This document shows, piece by piece, positions 34,182-46,239 of a DNA stretch of 64,000 nt (its first letter is position 1; every line of letters starts with the position of its first letter). The notes under the pieces are model-generated. The model saw only the letters and a program-made list of their open reading frames with translations. It had not been told where the DNA came from and made no database searches. Source of the stretch: Hyaloperonospora brassicae (lineage: Eukaryota > Oomycota > Peronosporomycetes > Peronosporales > Peronosporaceae); the NCBI GenBank assembly GCA_947650285.1, contig CANTFL010001464.1, positions 62,001 to 126,000 on the forward strand. Reading direction: 5' to 3'. Made by a program: the position numbers and the translations under genes.

Positions 34182-34885
34182 CGAGTGAGAGAAGTTGTTA
34201 ACGATCCGCTACGGATTACGATCCAGGACCGGGTAGATCGACACAATCATGGGGAAGAGTCACATGATGTCGAGTTGGATCGCAAGTATGGCTCTTTTTG
34301 GATCAGGTGGAAGCAGGATTCGCCCTAAAGCTGGCACTAATGTTACATGGACCATTTCGAGTTAGAAAACTTAGACGGAATACACGCGGTGCGGTTGGAA
34401 TTTTCGGTTACTCCGTATCGATTGTTCCCACTTGTTTATATATCCAAGCTTAAGCGAGTAAAGAACTTCCTTAATTCACCGAGAAACCAGTTGAATGTTG
34501 GGTAGGCGGATCGCCTCGACTTTGACGAATAAATGCTGCCAGAAGACAGCTGGGAGCGCGCATTAGGTGAATGAATTTGAAGTCGAGAAGATTAGGGTTG
34601 TACGATCCGGCAGGAATATCCTCTTTAGAAAAAACCAACACCAGTTGTTGGTGAAGTGGAAAGGGTCTGGTGATCTGACATAAATAGACGAAGAAAACTT
34701 GAACTATGGAGCCTTGGTGCAAGATTTGATCGCGATCGGGTCAACAAGATCCCGTTCGGAGAGGATGATATCACGCGAAGAAGAGGTGGACAAAAAGCCA
34801 ATCTGTCAAATCGAAATTGGTCTGCGTGAAGGTCGCAGAGGGAGTATTGGGAGAGAGGTGGCGTGTGAGGATCCAGATTATTGAA
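34182..34885 (+). pseudogene. Outer element integrase C-terminus and chromodomain
   Basis: Readable in several frames: HAVRLEFSVTPYRLFPLVYI then SKLKRVKNF at about 34390-34470, an acidic MLPEDSWERALGE, and QLLVKWKGSGDLT then IDEENLNYGALVQDL at 34640-34730. VKWKG...LT.IDE is the chromodomain core and aligns with the inner (DDPTWIDEADLNFGAL) and ancient (VRWKGYKDPSW) copies. Several stops are present. Confidence 0.78.
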
Positions 34886-35003
34886 TTCCGATTGCAGTGT
34901 ATATATATGAAGAAAAACAAATGCGAAGATTTTATGCGACAATCGACAAAGAAGACAACGATGGAGATGTATCTTAAATCAAGTGAACAGACTTCCTGGA
35001 TCG

Positions 35004-37375
35004 CTATGGACTACGTCGTAAACCTTTTCCGGACAGTTGGGCGATTGACGGCCCTGGGTGATCCTCAATGATGTCTCGAAATTGGTTGCGCCTGGGTTCA
35101 GAAGAATCCAAGCGCGCCAGCGCGAAGATCGGGTTGGGAATGTTATTCAAACAATCGCCAAGACCCGGATACCATGGACGCATCTCGACCGATCAAGGGA
35201 GACGCATGAAGAAGGGACCCAGAATCAAGCCCAGGTCACGGTTTCCGTCGATCATTCCCTGAAAGATAACCGGCAACAGTAGTTTCCACCGTGGTCCGGA
35301 TCGCGATCACCGCTGTTTTCGCTGATAGTAAAGACGCGCCAGATCCGGATCGCGATCGCGCCGCTCGATCGGTAGATACACAGCGTGAGTCGCTTCCCAC
35401 AGAACCTGTCGATGCCGGGTATCGAAGTCGCGGTACATGGATGCCAAATCTGAAAATTAACCAGTTACTTGAAAAGAGACCGATGTGGCTTGGCTCTGGT
35501 ATTTATTCCAATGCTCTTGGCGGTACACCGCCAACATTTGAGCCAAAGTAATTAGCCGTGGAATCCACTCGGATTCAGGCTGAGCAGCGCTGGATCGAGT
35601 CGCGGTGGGTGCTGGAAAGATGTTCAATTTTGACCGTGTCAGGTGCCTGAATAGGGTATCCACGTCCAGATCTGCCGCGCAGGTCAAGCTGACACGACGA
35701 GTTGACCACGGGTGTACGTGATGGTGGGATCAGGGTACCCGATCGGGGTATCCAGGGCACTATTTAGCGCGGGGTACTCGGGTCGGGGCCAAACCATCGT
35801 ATTTAGCTGGCGTAAGCAAGGCATTCTCGGCATCCAGCGCGTCTCTGGTCATTCTGATTAATCCGTTGGAGTCGCTTATCGCTTGACCAAAGAGTTTTAC
35901 CTTCGAGACTGGGCGCTTTGCAGGCGGTGCGGATCAAATCGAAGGTGGAAGCGATCCAGACTTGTGACCTTGGGAATCCTCGAAAATTGGGACAGATGTC
36001 GATCCGAAAGAAGGCGGAGCGCTGCTCGACGATCCCCAGCGCCGTAATGAAAAGCGAGGTTCAGACAAGGCGGCCAAAGTATCGTCTTCAAAAGAATTGA
36101 TTGACTCTGTATCGGAGAGAGGCGGATCGGCGGCCGGAAGATTCTGGTCCCGCTTACTTCCGGCTTGGGAGGCGAATCGATTTTTACTAGCGATGCCCTA
36201 TGTTGACGGATTCCGTGCCGATTCTGCCGTGTCTTTGGGCTCGTCAGAGCGAGCTGATATGAAAGACTGCGCAGAGACGCGGATGGCTGTATCCGATTCG
36301 GGAATTTTGTCAAGTCGCACTGGTCCAGTGGATCGCGGGGACTCATCGGCTTACCTGGCCGAAATGGCATTCACCAATTCCGTTCCGGATCGCGTCATCT
36401 TCGCGGCGCGGAGAAGCTTAATAGGGATATCGGGATCCGTGTACCTGGATTGCTTGCCGATTAACGGGGTAGCGGAAGCTGTAGTCGGGACATCCGAAGA
36501 AAACTGGAGCGATCCAAAAGCCAATTGAACCAGGTGGGTCCGGATCACGTCGCGATCGCGAACGGCCAAGAGACACTTCTGTTTCCAATTTATTTCTTGA
36601 CTGCTCAGACGATCCACCTGGGCGTCCCGGTCCGCGAGGTCCCATCGCAGCCGCCGCAGCTCCGCCTATACGCGCTTTTGTTCGAGGAAGCGATCTTTAT
36701 ATGTCTTTGACATGAATTTCAACGCCACTCTGGATATTTAAAGTTTCTTATCATCTTCGTTGAAGAGTTTCTTGTACTTGGATGCCTTGGCTGTTTTAGT
36801 TTGGAGATCGCCGCCCGAATTTTGTTCCGCAGCAGCCAGGCACGATGTCAACGTCTCCACTCGCTGTTTGGCGATGGACGGATCACGAATTGGCCGATCC
36901 TCTGCTGGCTTAAAGTCCCGTTCGGCGTCAAAAAGAGCCGTCTTGAGACTCTGGATCACGTGATCTTGACACATGCGTCGTGTCAGCTCCATGAGGAACC
37001 CGCGCGACCTCTCAATTAAGATCTGATGATCGTTCCAGATGCCGATGTAGCGCTCCTGGACATAGGCCGCCAAGCGCGGAGCGATCTCGACGTGCGATCG
37101 CAATTCCGTTTGCAGTTGGTCAATCTGCAGTTTCTGGTCCTGACATACTTCCTCCAACGAGGATAAGTTTGCAACAACCGCGTTCTGAAAATGTGTTATC
37201 CGTAGAGCGCCGGAAATTCGCACAGTCAGAGTATAGCAATCCAACTAGGATACTACACCCACCCGAGACGAACGCACCACGATATCTTTCCGCCAGTCGA
37301 AACCGGCAGTGAAGGGGAAGGCGAGATCGGGTTATCAAACTCCGAGCTGGAAGGTGCAGACGATGCAGGATCCAT
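35004..37375 (-). pseudogene. Antisense accessory ORF of outer element (coiled-coil protein, broken)
   Basis: The probable start is ATG 37375 (MDPASSAPSSSEFDNPISPS), 61 bp from the 3' LTR; the Ser/Pro-rich N-terminus resembles the inner copy. After a frameshift, 36738-37244 is a long helical, charged stretch (CQDQKLQIDQLQTELRSHVE, RLAAYVQERYIGIW). Then come broken pieces 36351-36617 and 35897-36370. The conserved C-terminal blocks follow: DVDTLFRHLTRSKLNIFPAP (35457-35687), YRDFDTRHRQVLWEATHAVY, GPRWKLLLPVIFQGMIDGN, WYPGLGDCLNNIPNPI and DHPGPSIAQLSGKG, ending near 35004. It converges on the chromodomain end of pol. Two diverged copies sharing protein-level blocks argue that it was a real gene. 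Confidence 0.75.
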
Positions 37376-37435
37376 GGGCGTTGTGGGTGCACAGTCGATC
37401 GACACTGTATGTTGGCCGTCGGTGCAGGGGACGAT

Positions 37436-38728
37436 TGTGGATAAGCGCAGAAGAATAATGATCGAAAGTGTGGGTCGCGCCTACCGCAGTAAGTGCGAGA
37501 ACGATTGAATTGGTGTAGTGCGCTCGGAGATAGGGGCGTTGGCTTGAAGGATTGGATCACACGAGTGCGTGACAGAAAATGACTGTGGAAATTATTCGGA
37601 TTGATCTACCAAACGGTCAAGAAGGTGTATAGTCAAGCATTGATGACTGACCGATCACGATCCGCGATCAAGGGCTTGTATCACCAAGTTACAAATACGG
37701 GGTCGCTCAAGGGGTGAACATTAAGTGGAGTACTGGATCGCTAACGACAGTGAAAAATAGGTGAATATGGAAGCAAGCTGGAAGAGTGGATCGTCAAGAT
37801 CATCAAAAATGCGAGGTCCCAAAAGTAACGGCGATCCGACGGTGGATGCCCGATCAGAGATTCAAGAAAATTTTCACGATCCACCCTGAGTGTGGAATGC
37901 TTGATTGTGTGGACATAGAATTGGTATGTATCACATACAGCGATCCACTACTCGAGCGATCCACCCTGAGCAATCCGCTATCCGAGCGATCCACCACCTT
38001 GCGATCCACTACAGAGCGATCCACCACCTTGCGATCCACTACAGAGCGATATGCTACGGATTATCTGCTGTGGACCACATGATGCACGAGGTGAATTACA
38101 TAGACAGGCGATACGCAACAGTGATCTAGCAAACAGATAGGCATAGTCATAGGTTTTGGATTTGGTTGGTTGACATTAAACAGAATTGAATTCGCAATGA
38201 AAGACACGCGTCGACTTCTCCCGGGCAGGTAATTTTGCCTCCCGCTGAATAGAGAGCGGCCTGTGTCTATACAAATGTCGCCTTTGGATTGTTTGGCCAG
38301 GCGGAACATCAGTACATACCCCTCCCCCAACTGCGATCAGACGCAGGAATTATAACGGTTCAGATTCAAGATCGCGAGACGGCTTAAGTGGTCAGAAGGC
38401 TCGCGGATCAAGCATCAACTTTGAATGCAAGCAACTCTGGGAGATCACCCAAGTTACACGGGATCAAGTGAAGAATTTTCACGCGATCCACCACTACGTT
38501 TGACCTAGTGAAGAATTTTCACCCGATCAACCCCTATCCCCAAACGTTCAAGTTCAGCTTCAACTCAAGTCCACCAAGAAAAGCGCAACCCGCCCCACCG
38601 ACGGGTGCACAAGGTACGCAATAAGACACAGAGCACGGAATCGGGTACCACCTCCGTTAGTTGGTCGTCCGGGCGCCAGTGGAGATACGGAATGACATCA
38701 GCAATTTTGTGATCACCACTCCACCACA
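37436..38728 (+). repeat. Outer element 3' LTR
   Basis: Full-length partner of 12821-14113, starting TGTGGATAAGCG and ending CCACTCCACCACA. It contains the same 30-bp repeat (37984-38043) and stem-loop (38583-38610). It is followed directly by TACACATC and AT-rich DNA. Confidence 0.93.
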
Positions 38729-41700
38729 TACACATCAAAGCGTTATACGGAGATTGGGGAAGATGTTCAAAGGGAACCGTCCAATATATATTAAGTCACA
38801 TTCCCTATAATCAACGAAGGTATTACTTGCGTTTTTTTACTTAACAACTGCGTTATAAAGAAGATATTCGATTTTCGATCCATTCAGTAAAGTAAAGAAA
38901 GCTACATTTCATGCTTATGCATTTTATACATTATTTATAGTTATCATTGTCGATAACGTAAATATAAAGGTGCTACCGCAAATCTATCACTTAACGTGTA
39001 AGTACGCAAATGGTAGCTTTCGGGTACTACGCAAATGGAAAAGCATTGTGCGTATACGCAATTTGGACGAGTTTATTTTATTTTTCGATGAAGATTCGAA
39101 TATCTTTATTTAAGTTTTAAAATTGTTCCATTAGAACATAGGCAAGTGTCAGCGTGCAGGCTGGCGTATACATTACTCTAAGCAAATTACATAACGGCAC
39201 TTACGGGTCAGACGCTGGCGCAGGCTGAAGAAAATTTTAGATAGATTTAGATGTATATATATATATATGATTTAATGTATCGCAGAAATTATCAATATGG
39301 CCGAAGAACGCGCCCATGAAGCTTATATTGCAATGCCTCATTTGGATAGAAAATTTAAAAGACGTTATTTCAGATGGATCAACTCGAAACAAAATATGTA
39401 GTAGTCTAGATATCTATTTGACGCGAACTATATCTAAAAAATAAATCAGTTATGGGCAGAAACAAAGGTCAGGCTCAAAAGCGCGTTTCGACAAGACAGT
39501 CTTTAGAGCGCGTATCTATATAATAAATACAAGACGCAAGTATAAAAAATCGTTGGCACAATTTATAATTGACTATTTAGCAATACCTAGATTGAGATGA
39601 TTGTGAGTGTAGCTTGAAAGTTACTTGTATAAGGAACCGACACTTTCAAGTCATTGAAACCAAACATATAAGTATATTGATCATAGGAAAATAAACATTT
39701 TTAAAATCTTTTTAAATAAAGCCCTTTAATAATAGGTAAGTAATTTCAACGACTCTTTAAATAAATTGTAAATAGAATCCGCTAAGGTGGTGCTTACCAA
39801 TATTGTTGAAATTTTAAATGCCGACATGTTTTATCAATAATTGGTGAATGGATATACAATATTGAGATTGCGTTGATAAAATCATGCGTATATAGTGCAC
39901 AACTATTTAAGGTATGGGATAATGAAGTATCGATAGGGTCGTTCTTGATGTAGATTTATTCAGAAAAAAATATTGGTTGTGTCGATTGCGATTGGGCAAG
40001 CAAGAACTAATAGGCATTAGTAATGCAGATTGTTCTTCGAGTATAGAAGTGACAAAACATGCATGGAACATGTGCAGAAGTATATGGACAAACTGTTAAA
40101 CAATGTAGCATGAGCTTGATGAGTATCCGTACACGTAAATTAAGATAACCAATGTTTTTATTACCTGTTCATATTAAGAAAAACTTAAACAGAGGTACAA
40201 TATTCAAACTGATCGAATGATTAGAATATAAAACAAAAGCCTGCTATACATAGAATGAAAGTTACTGGATCATAAGAAAGTAACGAATGATACATTTTTA
40301 CAGCTGAATAACTATCTGCCGAAATTTAATATCCACGAAGAAAGCCTTGAGCGGTATGCGCTATTGCTTACCAAAATGTACTGTGACTCACTAGTCATTA
40401 TAAATCATTTTATTATTATTGAATAATATGTATTTAATGCACTTTCTTGCTAGATAGTCGACGATGTTAATGCACAAACACACATACATATTAAATTTTT
40501 TGGCGCCATAATGAAAGAAAGTAGGGATTAATATATAAGATAAGGTATATTTTCAGAGAAAGAGAAATCTGTATGTACCATTCTATATTTCCTTATTGCT
40601 TCTTTTCAATTTACAGTAAATGTATTGTTTAGCACTGCCTACTTGACCCGACTAAAACATAGAATAACGAATACCATCAGTTATTTAAAATTCTTGAATA
40701 TAAGATAATGCGCCATCAGCGCTCGATGTTTTGATATCTTCATGACCGTTTCCGTGATATACACATTTAATATATTATTCACAAAGGTGGAAGTTTATTA
40801 ATAATATTAATATACATCAAAGTGTACGGTAAGTGGGTATTTAAAGTCAAGTAACGAAGTGTTTAAAAAATATAAATGCTAGTATTCCAAAAACATTACT
40901 CATTATTATTGCTCATTTCAATTCAATTTACTTATTCGCCCAGCAAAGCTCAGTCAATGATTAAGGGTTGTAAAAAGACGTGTATTATAAGTCTTATTTG
41001 AGAGGTTGTGCATCAATTTTGTTATGAAATATCGTATGCTCATTAGATCAATCAAGCAGATTGTTTTTTTGACCACGACGATGAAACTTAATTAAAAATT
41101 CCCATTATTTCTAGAGAGATATTTATCACCTCCACAAAGTATTTAAAAAAAGAATGCAAATTTTTCTCACTTATGAGTAGACAGACACTTCATAAAGACG
41201 TGAGTCACATAAAAAAAATTTAAATTTGATTATGCGATTACAAATTGGCTGAACGTTTCACATGTCAGAGCTGGCAAATGATTAGTGGAGGACGCGTAAG
41301 TCCGAAAGAAGGAAACAATTATGTACGACTAACGAATTTGGAAGTCCTGTTCTAAATAGTATTCTATGAATATGGATATAGTGCGTTTATCGAGGGTGTA
41401 ACACCATGTGTATATTTTTCAGGTTGCGGTTTCGGCAGTTGCATAGAAATGGTGAATCTCTTCGAATATGTGTCCTGTTACGCACGAAAGAAATTAGATG
41501 TAAAGGCACAAAAGGTATGGGGTTCTTGAGATCGGTTAGTAGTGAAAGTATACTGAACAGGTATGAAGGTTATACGTAACAAGAGTTGCAACATAGCATT
41601 GGAAAAGTTAAGACGCCATTAAGTCATTCACGATAGGCGTGCATAGATCATGATTTAATGGATGCCATGGACTGCGATCTTGAAAGTCGAGAGATGTGCG

Positions 41701-42299
41701 TAAATGGGTACGATGTACTGGAAGCATGTAATGTGTTACGAAATACAGATCAAGTTTAAAATTGGAAAATTTGGTATAAAAACAAATTCGGCAAAGCCGC
41801 AACATTATCTACTTTGAACCTCTCCAAATGTAAGGAAAGATTTCAACCCAAACGTTCGTACAGAAACTTTTTTAGAACAAATAAAAATGGTCTTCAATGC
41901 AATTATAATGCTCCTTGTAGTTTGAGGTGGATGAAAAGCTGCAATTGAGATTGATACCTGCCATAACAATCCAGCTTGCCGTGTTCCTAATAAGAACTAT
42001 GTAGAACATAGAAAATAATTGCATTATTGTTCATTATGTTGAATATGGTCTTTTCATACGGACAGCCATGATAATGCGCTAAAAATTAATGGTTAATAGC
42101 ATGAATAGAGCTTAATATTTCTAAATTAAAGTTTGCAACCTCGATTTTGACTGAAATTGATAAGTTTTTCCGACGTCACAGACCGTCAATAACGCTTATA
42201 AAAAATTAACTATTTGAATGATCGTCGTAAGTGCTGATGCTTGTTAAAAATTTCACTGCTACTTGAACGGAGTAAATTTTGAAAAAGGTAGACTAACAA

Positions 42300-42648
42300 A
42301 CAACATCGTGAGACGTCTCGATTGGTTAAAAGGACAGTGTATTATGTATCGACTATCATAATACTAAAAGTTCCGGTTAAATAAGATTCTAGCGATTTAC
42401 TTTGATTTAACCAGCAAAACATGAGATTAAGTTCGATGAAGTTACCAATTCGGAAGCCATCTCCACATGGTATTGATTAGAGCCTCTCTATGGATCAACA
42501 GAGAAGGGGGCAGCCCGCTATCCCGACGGGCACAATAGATTACAATACTTAACATCTAGACACCGATATGAAGTCTTTTTTACCATGAGCAGTGGTTACA
42601 GCGCTAGCATAGAGTCGCGATCACATCATTAACTTTAAATTATTTTTT
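42300..42648 (+). repeat. Relic gypsy LTR (3' part)
   Basis: Within AT-rich DNA lies GCAGCCCGC...CCCGACGGGCAC (42510-42533), matching the LTR stem-loop. It is followed at the right distance by CAGTGG, then GAGTCGCGATCAC and ATCATTAAC, which align with the LTR end CCAGTGGAGAG, GAGATCGACTC, ATTAATTGAG. If spacing is kept, the LTR end would be about 42648. The 5' part is not recognisable. Confidence 0.45.
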
Positions 42649-43228
42649 TCATTAATTTATACTTCTGATTGGCCTAAGGTTAGAGGTAATTATGTCTTCA
42701 AAATCAATCCAAACGCTATAATATGGAGTTGGAGCTACGAAAATGATACATTGCTTTTAATTGTTAAATGGTCTTCCGACACTTGACCGAAAGACATAAT
42801 TTTTATTTACGTAAATACAATCTGTCCCACCCGAGTTCTCGTTTGTAGGTCAGAGAAACTAATCTTGATGCAACCAAAATTATATTCAGCCTGATAAGCT
42901 TAAGAAAGCAGAGGATGGATTGGCCGAGCAAATATATTATATTTGTTAGGTTGTAGGTATTTAGGCAATATCGCCCAGAACGTCTCCAATTTATAATTAT
43001 TTGCTTCTTAATAGTTTAGTTCATTTCATTTTTTGCATCTATATCACACATGTCGTCCCGTTCTTTGCTAATAAGAAAAAGGATAATTGCATTACCAAAT
43101 AGAATATAATTTTTATGGCTTGCTTGCCTTACATGTTTAAATATGTAGGTATGCAACTTCATCGAGACGCTGTTCAATCTTTTATAGATTGTAGATCTAA
43201 AATTAATTCCCCAAAACATCAGCGATTT

Positions 43229-43231
<3 letters not shown>

Positions 43232-43276
<45 letters not shown>
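43232..43276. repeat. (TA)n microsatellite
   Basis: Uninterrupted alternating TA for about 45 bp. Confidence 0.95.
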
Positions 43277-43279
<3 letters not shown>

Positions 43280-44921
43280 AAATACATCGGATATTAAGCA
43301 ATAACGAATTCTTTTTTCTAGAACTATCGGATCATTGTACTATAAGGCCACAAGGTGTCTACCTAAATATATAGGTTTGCTGGAATTTTGTAAGTCCCGT
43401 CATTTATTAATTATTAAAACCTGACTTTGATCGTCGACTCAAATTGCGATTCGCGGACTGTAGTAAACGCAACGTAGTAGAGTGCTGTATTATCCCGAAT
43501 CATACATCTCTTATATAAAAAAATAATAATTCGAATGTCGTGGATCATAGATTTATTTTTACTAGCCTTGCTAATTTAAAACCTTTTTGTCCGTCAGAGA
43601 GCTCGGTTTATAATAACTATATATGATAACCCTGGCCTTTAGGTGACAGATCGCCATTTGCTATCGTTTTTTTCACGCAGATCGATGGTGATTCCTTTTT
43701 GGGATGGGTCGTCATCACACCAGCAATTACCGTAGTACCCACGCATGAAAATTTTGTCGGTAGCCAATTTATACCGAGAAATACCAATTTTACACTAATT
43801 ATGTTTATTCAAAGGTGATCCTTCCCCATTAAAATATGTTCAATTATGCATATAAAACATAACCCTTGAGTTTGATCAATAACTTTAGTCGTAGGCTGCT
43901 TATCACGAATTAAAAAATACAAACTCGACCGTAATTATTTAATTTCTGAGTACTTACGTATCACAAGTAATTTTTCCAGCGTGATGAATCTTTGCGATGC
44001 TACTCAACATGAAATATAAATATGTCGATTGTGGCCTACCTAATCAAAGTATCTTTTCCAATTAACCCTAAGCTCAATAATTTAGTAAGGAACCATCGAT
44101 ATCCCGTCGTGAAAAACTTCTAGTCGCGTTTAAGCTCTCGACAGTAATGATGAGTGGAGCACTTAAAAGGGAAAGAAATATATTAGAGGTTTGGCGAGAA
44201 CAAGAAAAAAGTAAATTACAAATAAAAATTATTATATATTAAATCATATCGTTGGTAGATAAGAATTTGACTTAACAAACAATTTTAAATCCAATCACTA
44301 TATCAACCCAATTTTTGTCATTTAAGTTTATTCAAAAGTATTTTATACACATAACGATTTTAATCAGAATTATACATCATAGAAGGCATCAACATTCATG
44401 TATACACAGCTATAAATTTTTAATTAAGTTAAAGAAAACCTTTTTTATAAAATCATATTCTTATTTCCTTCGATTCGCTTGATATTAAAGCGTTTTTAAA
44501 TACGAGACGATAGGTAGAATCTATATACTGTACTCAACTTTTAGAATATACCCAAGTAAGAAAAAATGAAATTAGTCATTCAAAATAGTTTAACGTGTAA
44601 GGTAGAATAATTTGCTGTCAATCTGTTATTGCTGTCCAACCAATTAACTATATCTATTCGTTATGGACCAGATTTCTTAGATATTATGAATCGTGGTAAT
44701 GTTACTGTATGAACGTCTATAATATATGTACCAGATTATTTCAAAATATGCAGATGGAACAATATATCGATGTATATATGAACAAAGTAATAATTGATCA
44801 TATATATATATATTATATTGCTGCGCTTGCGTGGCCCAGAAGCCAGTGGACCGCATAGGAAAAATAAAAGTGTCAAGTTCTTTAAACTTGCGACTTAAAA
44901 AAGACAGAGACAAAAGAACAT

Positions 44922-45956
44922 TGTAAGCATATCGTTTTGATGCCGTTTAGTTATCATATGTAACAGAAACCTGTCGAAATTTTGCCAACTTACAGGGGGG
45001 TACCCTGATGCCACGTATAAAACTGACCCATCTTGTGTACCCGTCGGCTGGCGGATTGCACTCTTCGGCATACTAAGACGTGGACGGAGACTTGATAGAC
45101 TTGGCAGAGGTGGCCCTTGGGCCCCAAGTTAATACACTTATTTCGGTAGGCCGTTAGGTGGTCTCTCAATCGACTTGGTCGAGAGTGGAGTTACCATCGA
45201 ATTCTTTAAACAGCGTTTCGCTCGAGGCCATTCGTGTAATAATAGGGTGTTAAACTTCTGGACTTTTCCGCGCTCTTTACCCGCTAAGTTGAAAGGCTTC
45301 TTCTGAACAAGGATCTTGAGGGGATGTTGCTACTCGACTAATTTACCGGATAAATGCTATCTGGAGTCCTACTTGCACTTGAGCTTGTCACGCAGGTGTC
45401 TTGAACGAGGATGGGGCCAAAGTATACCCCTTTCCCGAAACAGGCAAGAACAATTGAGAGCTTATCATCTTTAGGCACGATGACGTGCCCAGTAGATCGC
45501 AAATTGAGTAGCATTTAATAAAGGTTATCAATAATCTGTTCTACTCTATCTTTGCCCGGTGCACGGACTTTTTTTGTTACTGGGTAGGAGTAGCCGGACG
45601 AGGAGATATCCGGTCTACTTTCAAGGGCCCCATGCCTTTTGATGATGGACCGAGTATACAAATGAGGGACCCAGGTCTACCGATGAGGGATCGGGTCTAT
45701 CCATGACGGCCCAAGGTCCACCGTAGATAGACTGGATATATCAATAAGGTAAAGCGGTCTTCTTCTGTCAGTATTATTTGATCGGTTGTAAGACAAAGGT
45801 CTTCTTCATAATTGGTCCTAAAGTCCCCTCCCCCCTGTAGACGCACCCTAATTCGAGACTTCTTCTACTTAAGACATCCCCTTCCTTCAAAGTGGCTCCT
45901 TAATTTTCGCCATGCCGACCGCTGGATTTATTGTGATTTGAACACATTTTACCACA
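44922..45956 (-). repeat. Ancient element 3' LTR (left)
   Basis: Read on the minus strand it begins TGTGGTAAAATG (inner LTR: TGTGGCAAAGCG) and ends CTTACA; length 1035 bp, the inner LTR length. The stem-loop GTGTACCCG...CGGATTGCAC lies at 45035-45061, 113 bp from the end. It aligns piecewise with 56194-57890. Confidence 0.8.
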
Positions 45957-46239
45957 GCCGGCCCTGTTCTTGATCAGCCGTACAGCGGTTCAAGCACCAG
46001 CATGTCTTCTCCATGTAAATTACGTACGTCTCTCTTATTTGGTCCCTCAGGTGTGAGCTATTATATACTCGTTTTTGTACATAGATGTATTTGCTTGGGT
46101 CTGAACTCCCGCCTACCGCCTCGGTACTACACACTGCGAAATTTAATGCACACCGTCCAATAATGCAAAGGGGCCGGTCTTTTCCACGTCTCTAATTTCT
46201 CTATCTCATCCTGGAGATGAGTCGGCCGTTGACGCTCCC

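Larger units (their letters stand above)
12821..38728 (+). mobile_element. Outer Ty3/gypsy (chromodomain) element, interrupted by the inner element
   Basis: Two 1293-bp LTRs (12821-14113 and 37436-38728), both TGTGG...CACCACA, bound the element. Without the inner insertion it is about 13.2 kb. The order is LTR, PBS, leader, gag, protease, RT, RNase H, [inner element], integrase, chromodomain, antisense accessory ORF, LTR. Coding parts carry many stops and frameshifts, part of gag is inverted, and RT has YIDE, so it is not autonomous. The flanks show no matching target duplication: GTGG precedes the left LTR and TACA follows the right one. The left neighbour is satellite and the right neighbour AT-rich DNA. 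Confidence 0.9.
38729..44921. other. AT-rich gene-empty spacer
   Basis: Base composition drops sharply at the outer LTR edge to strongly AT-rich DNA with short open frames only. No tRNA, gene or complete element was found. It holds a TA microsatellite (43232-43276), short AT runs (39254-39268) and a relic LTR (about 42300-42648). A repeated TACGCAAATGG occurs at about 39003-39036. Confidence 0.75.
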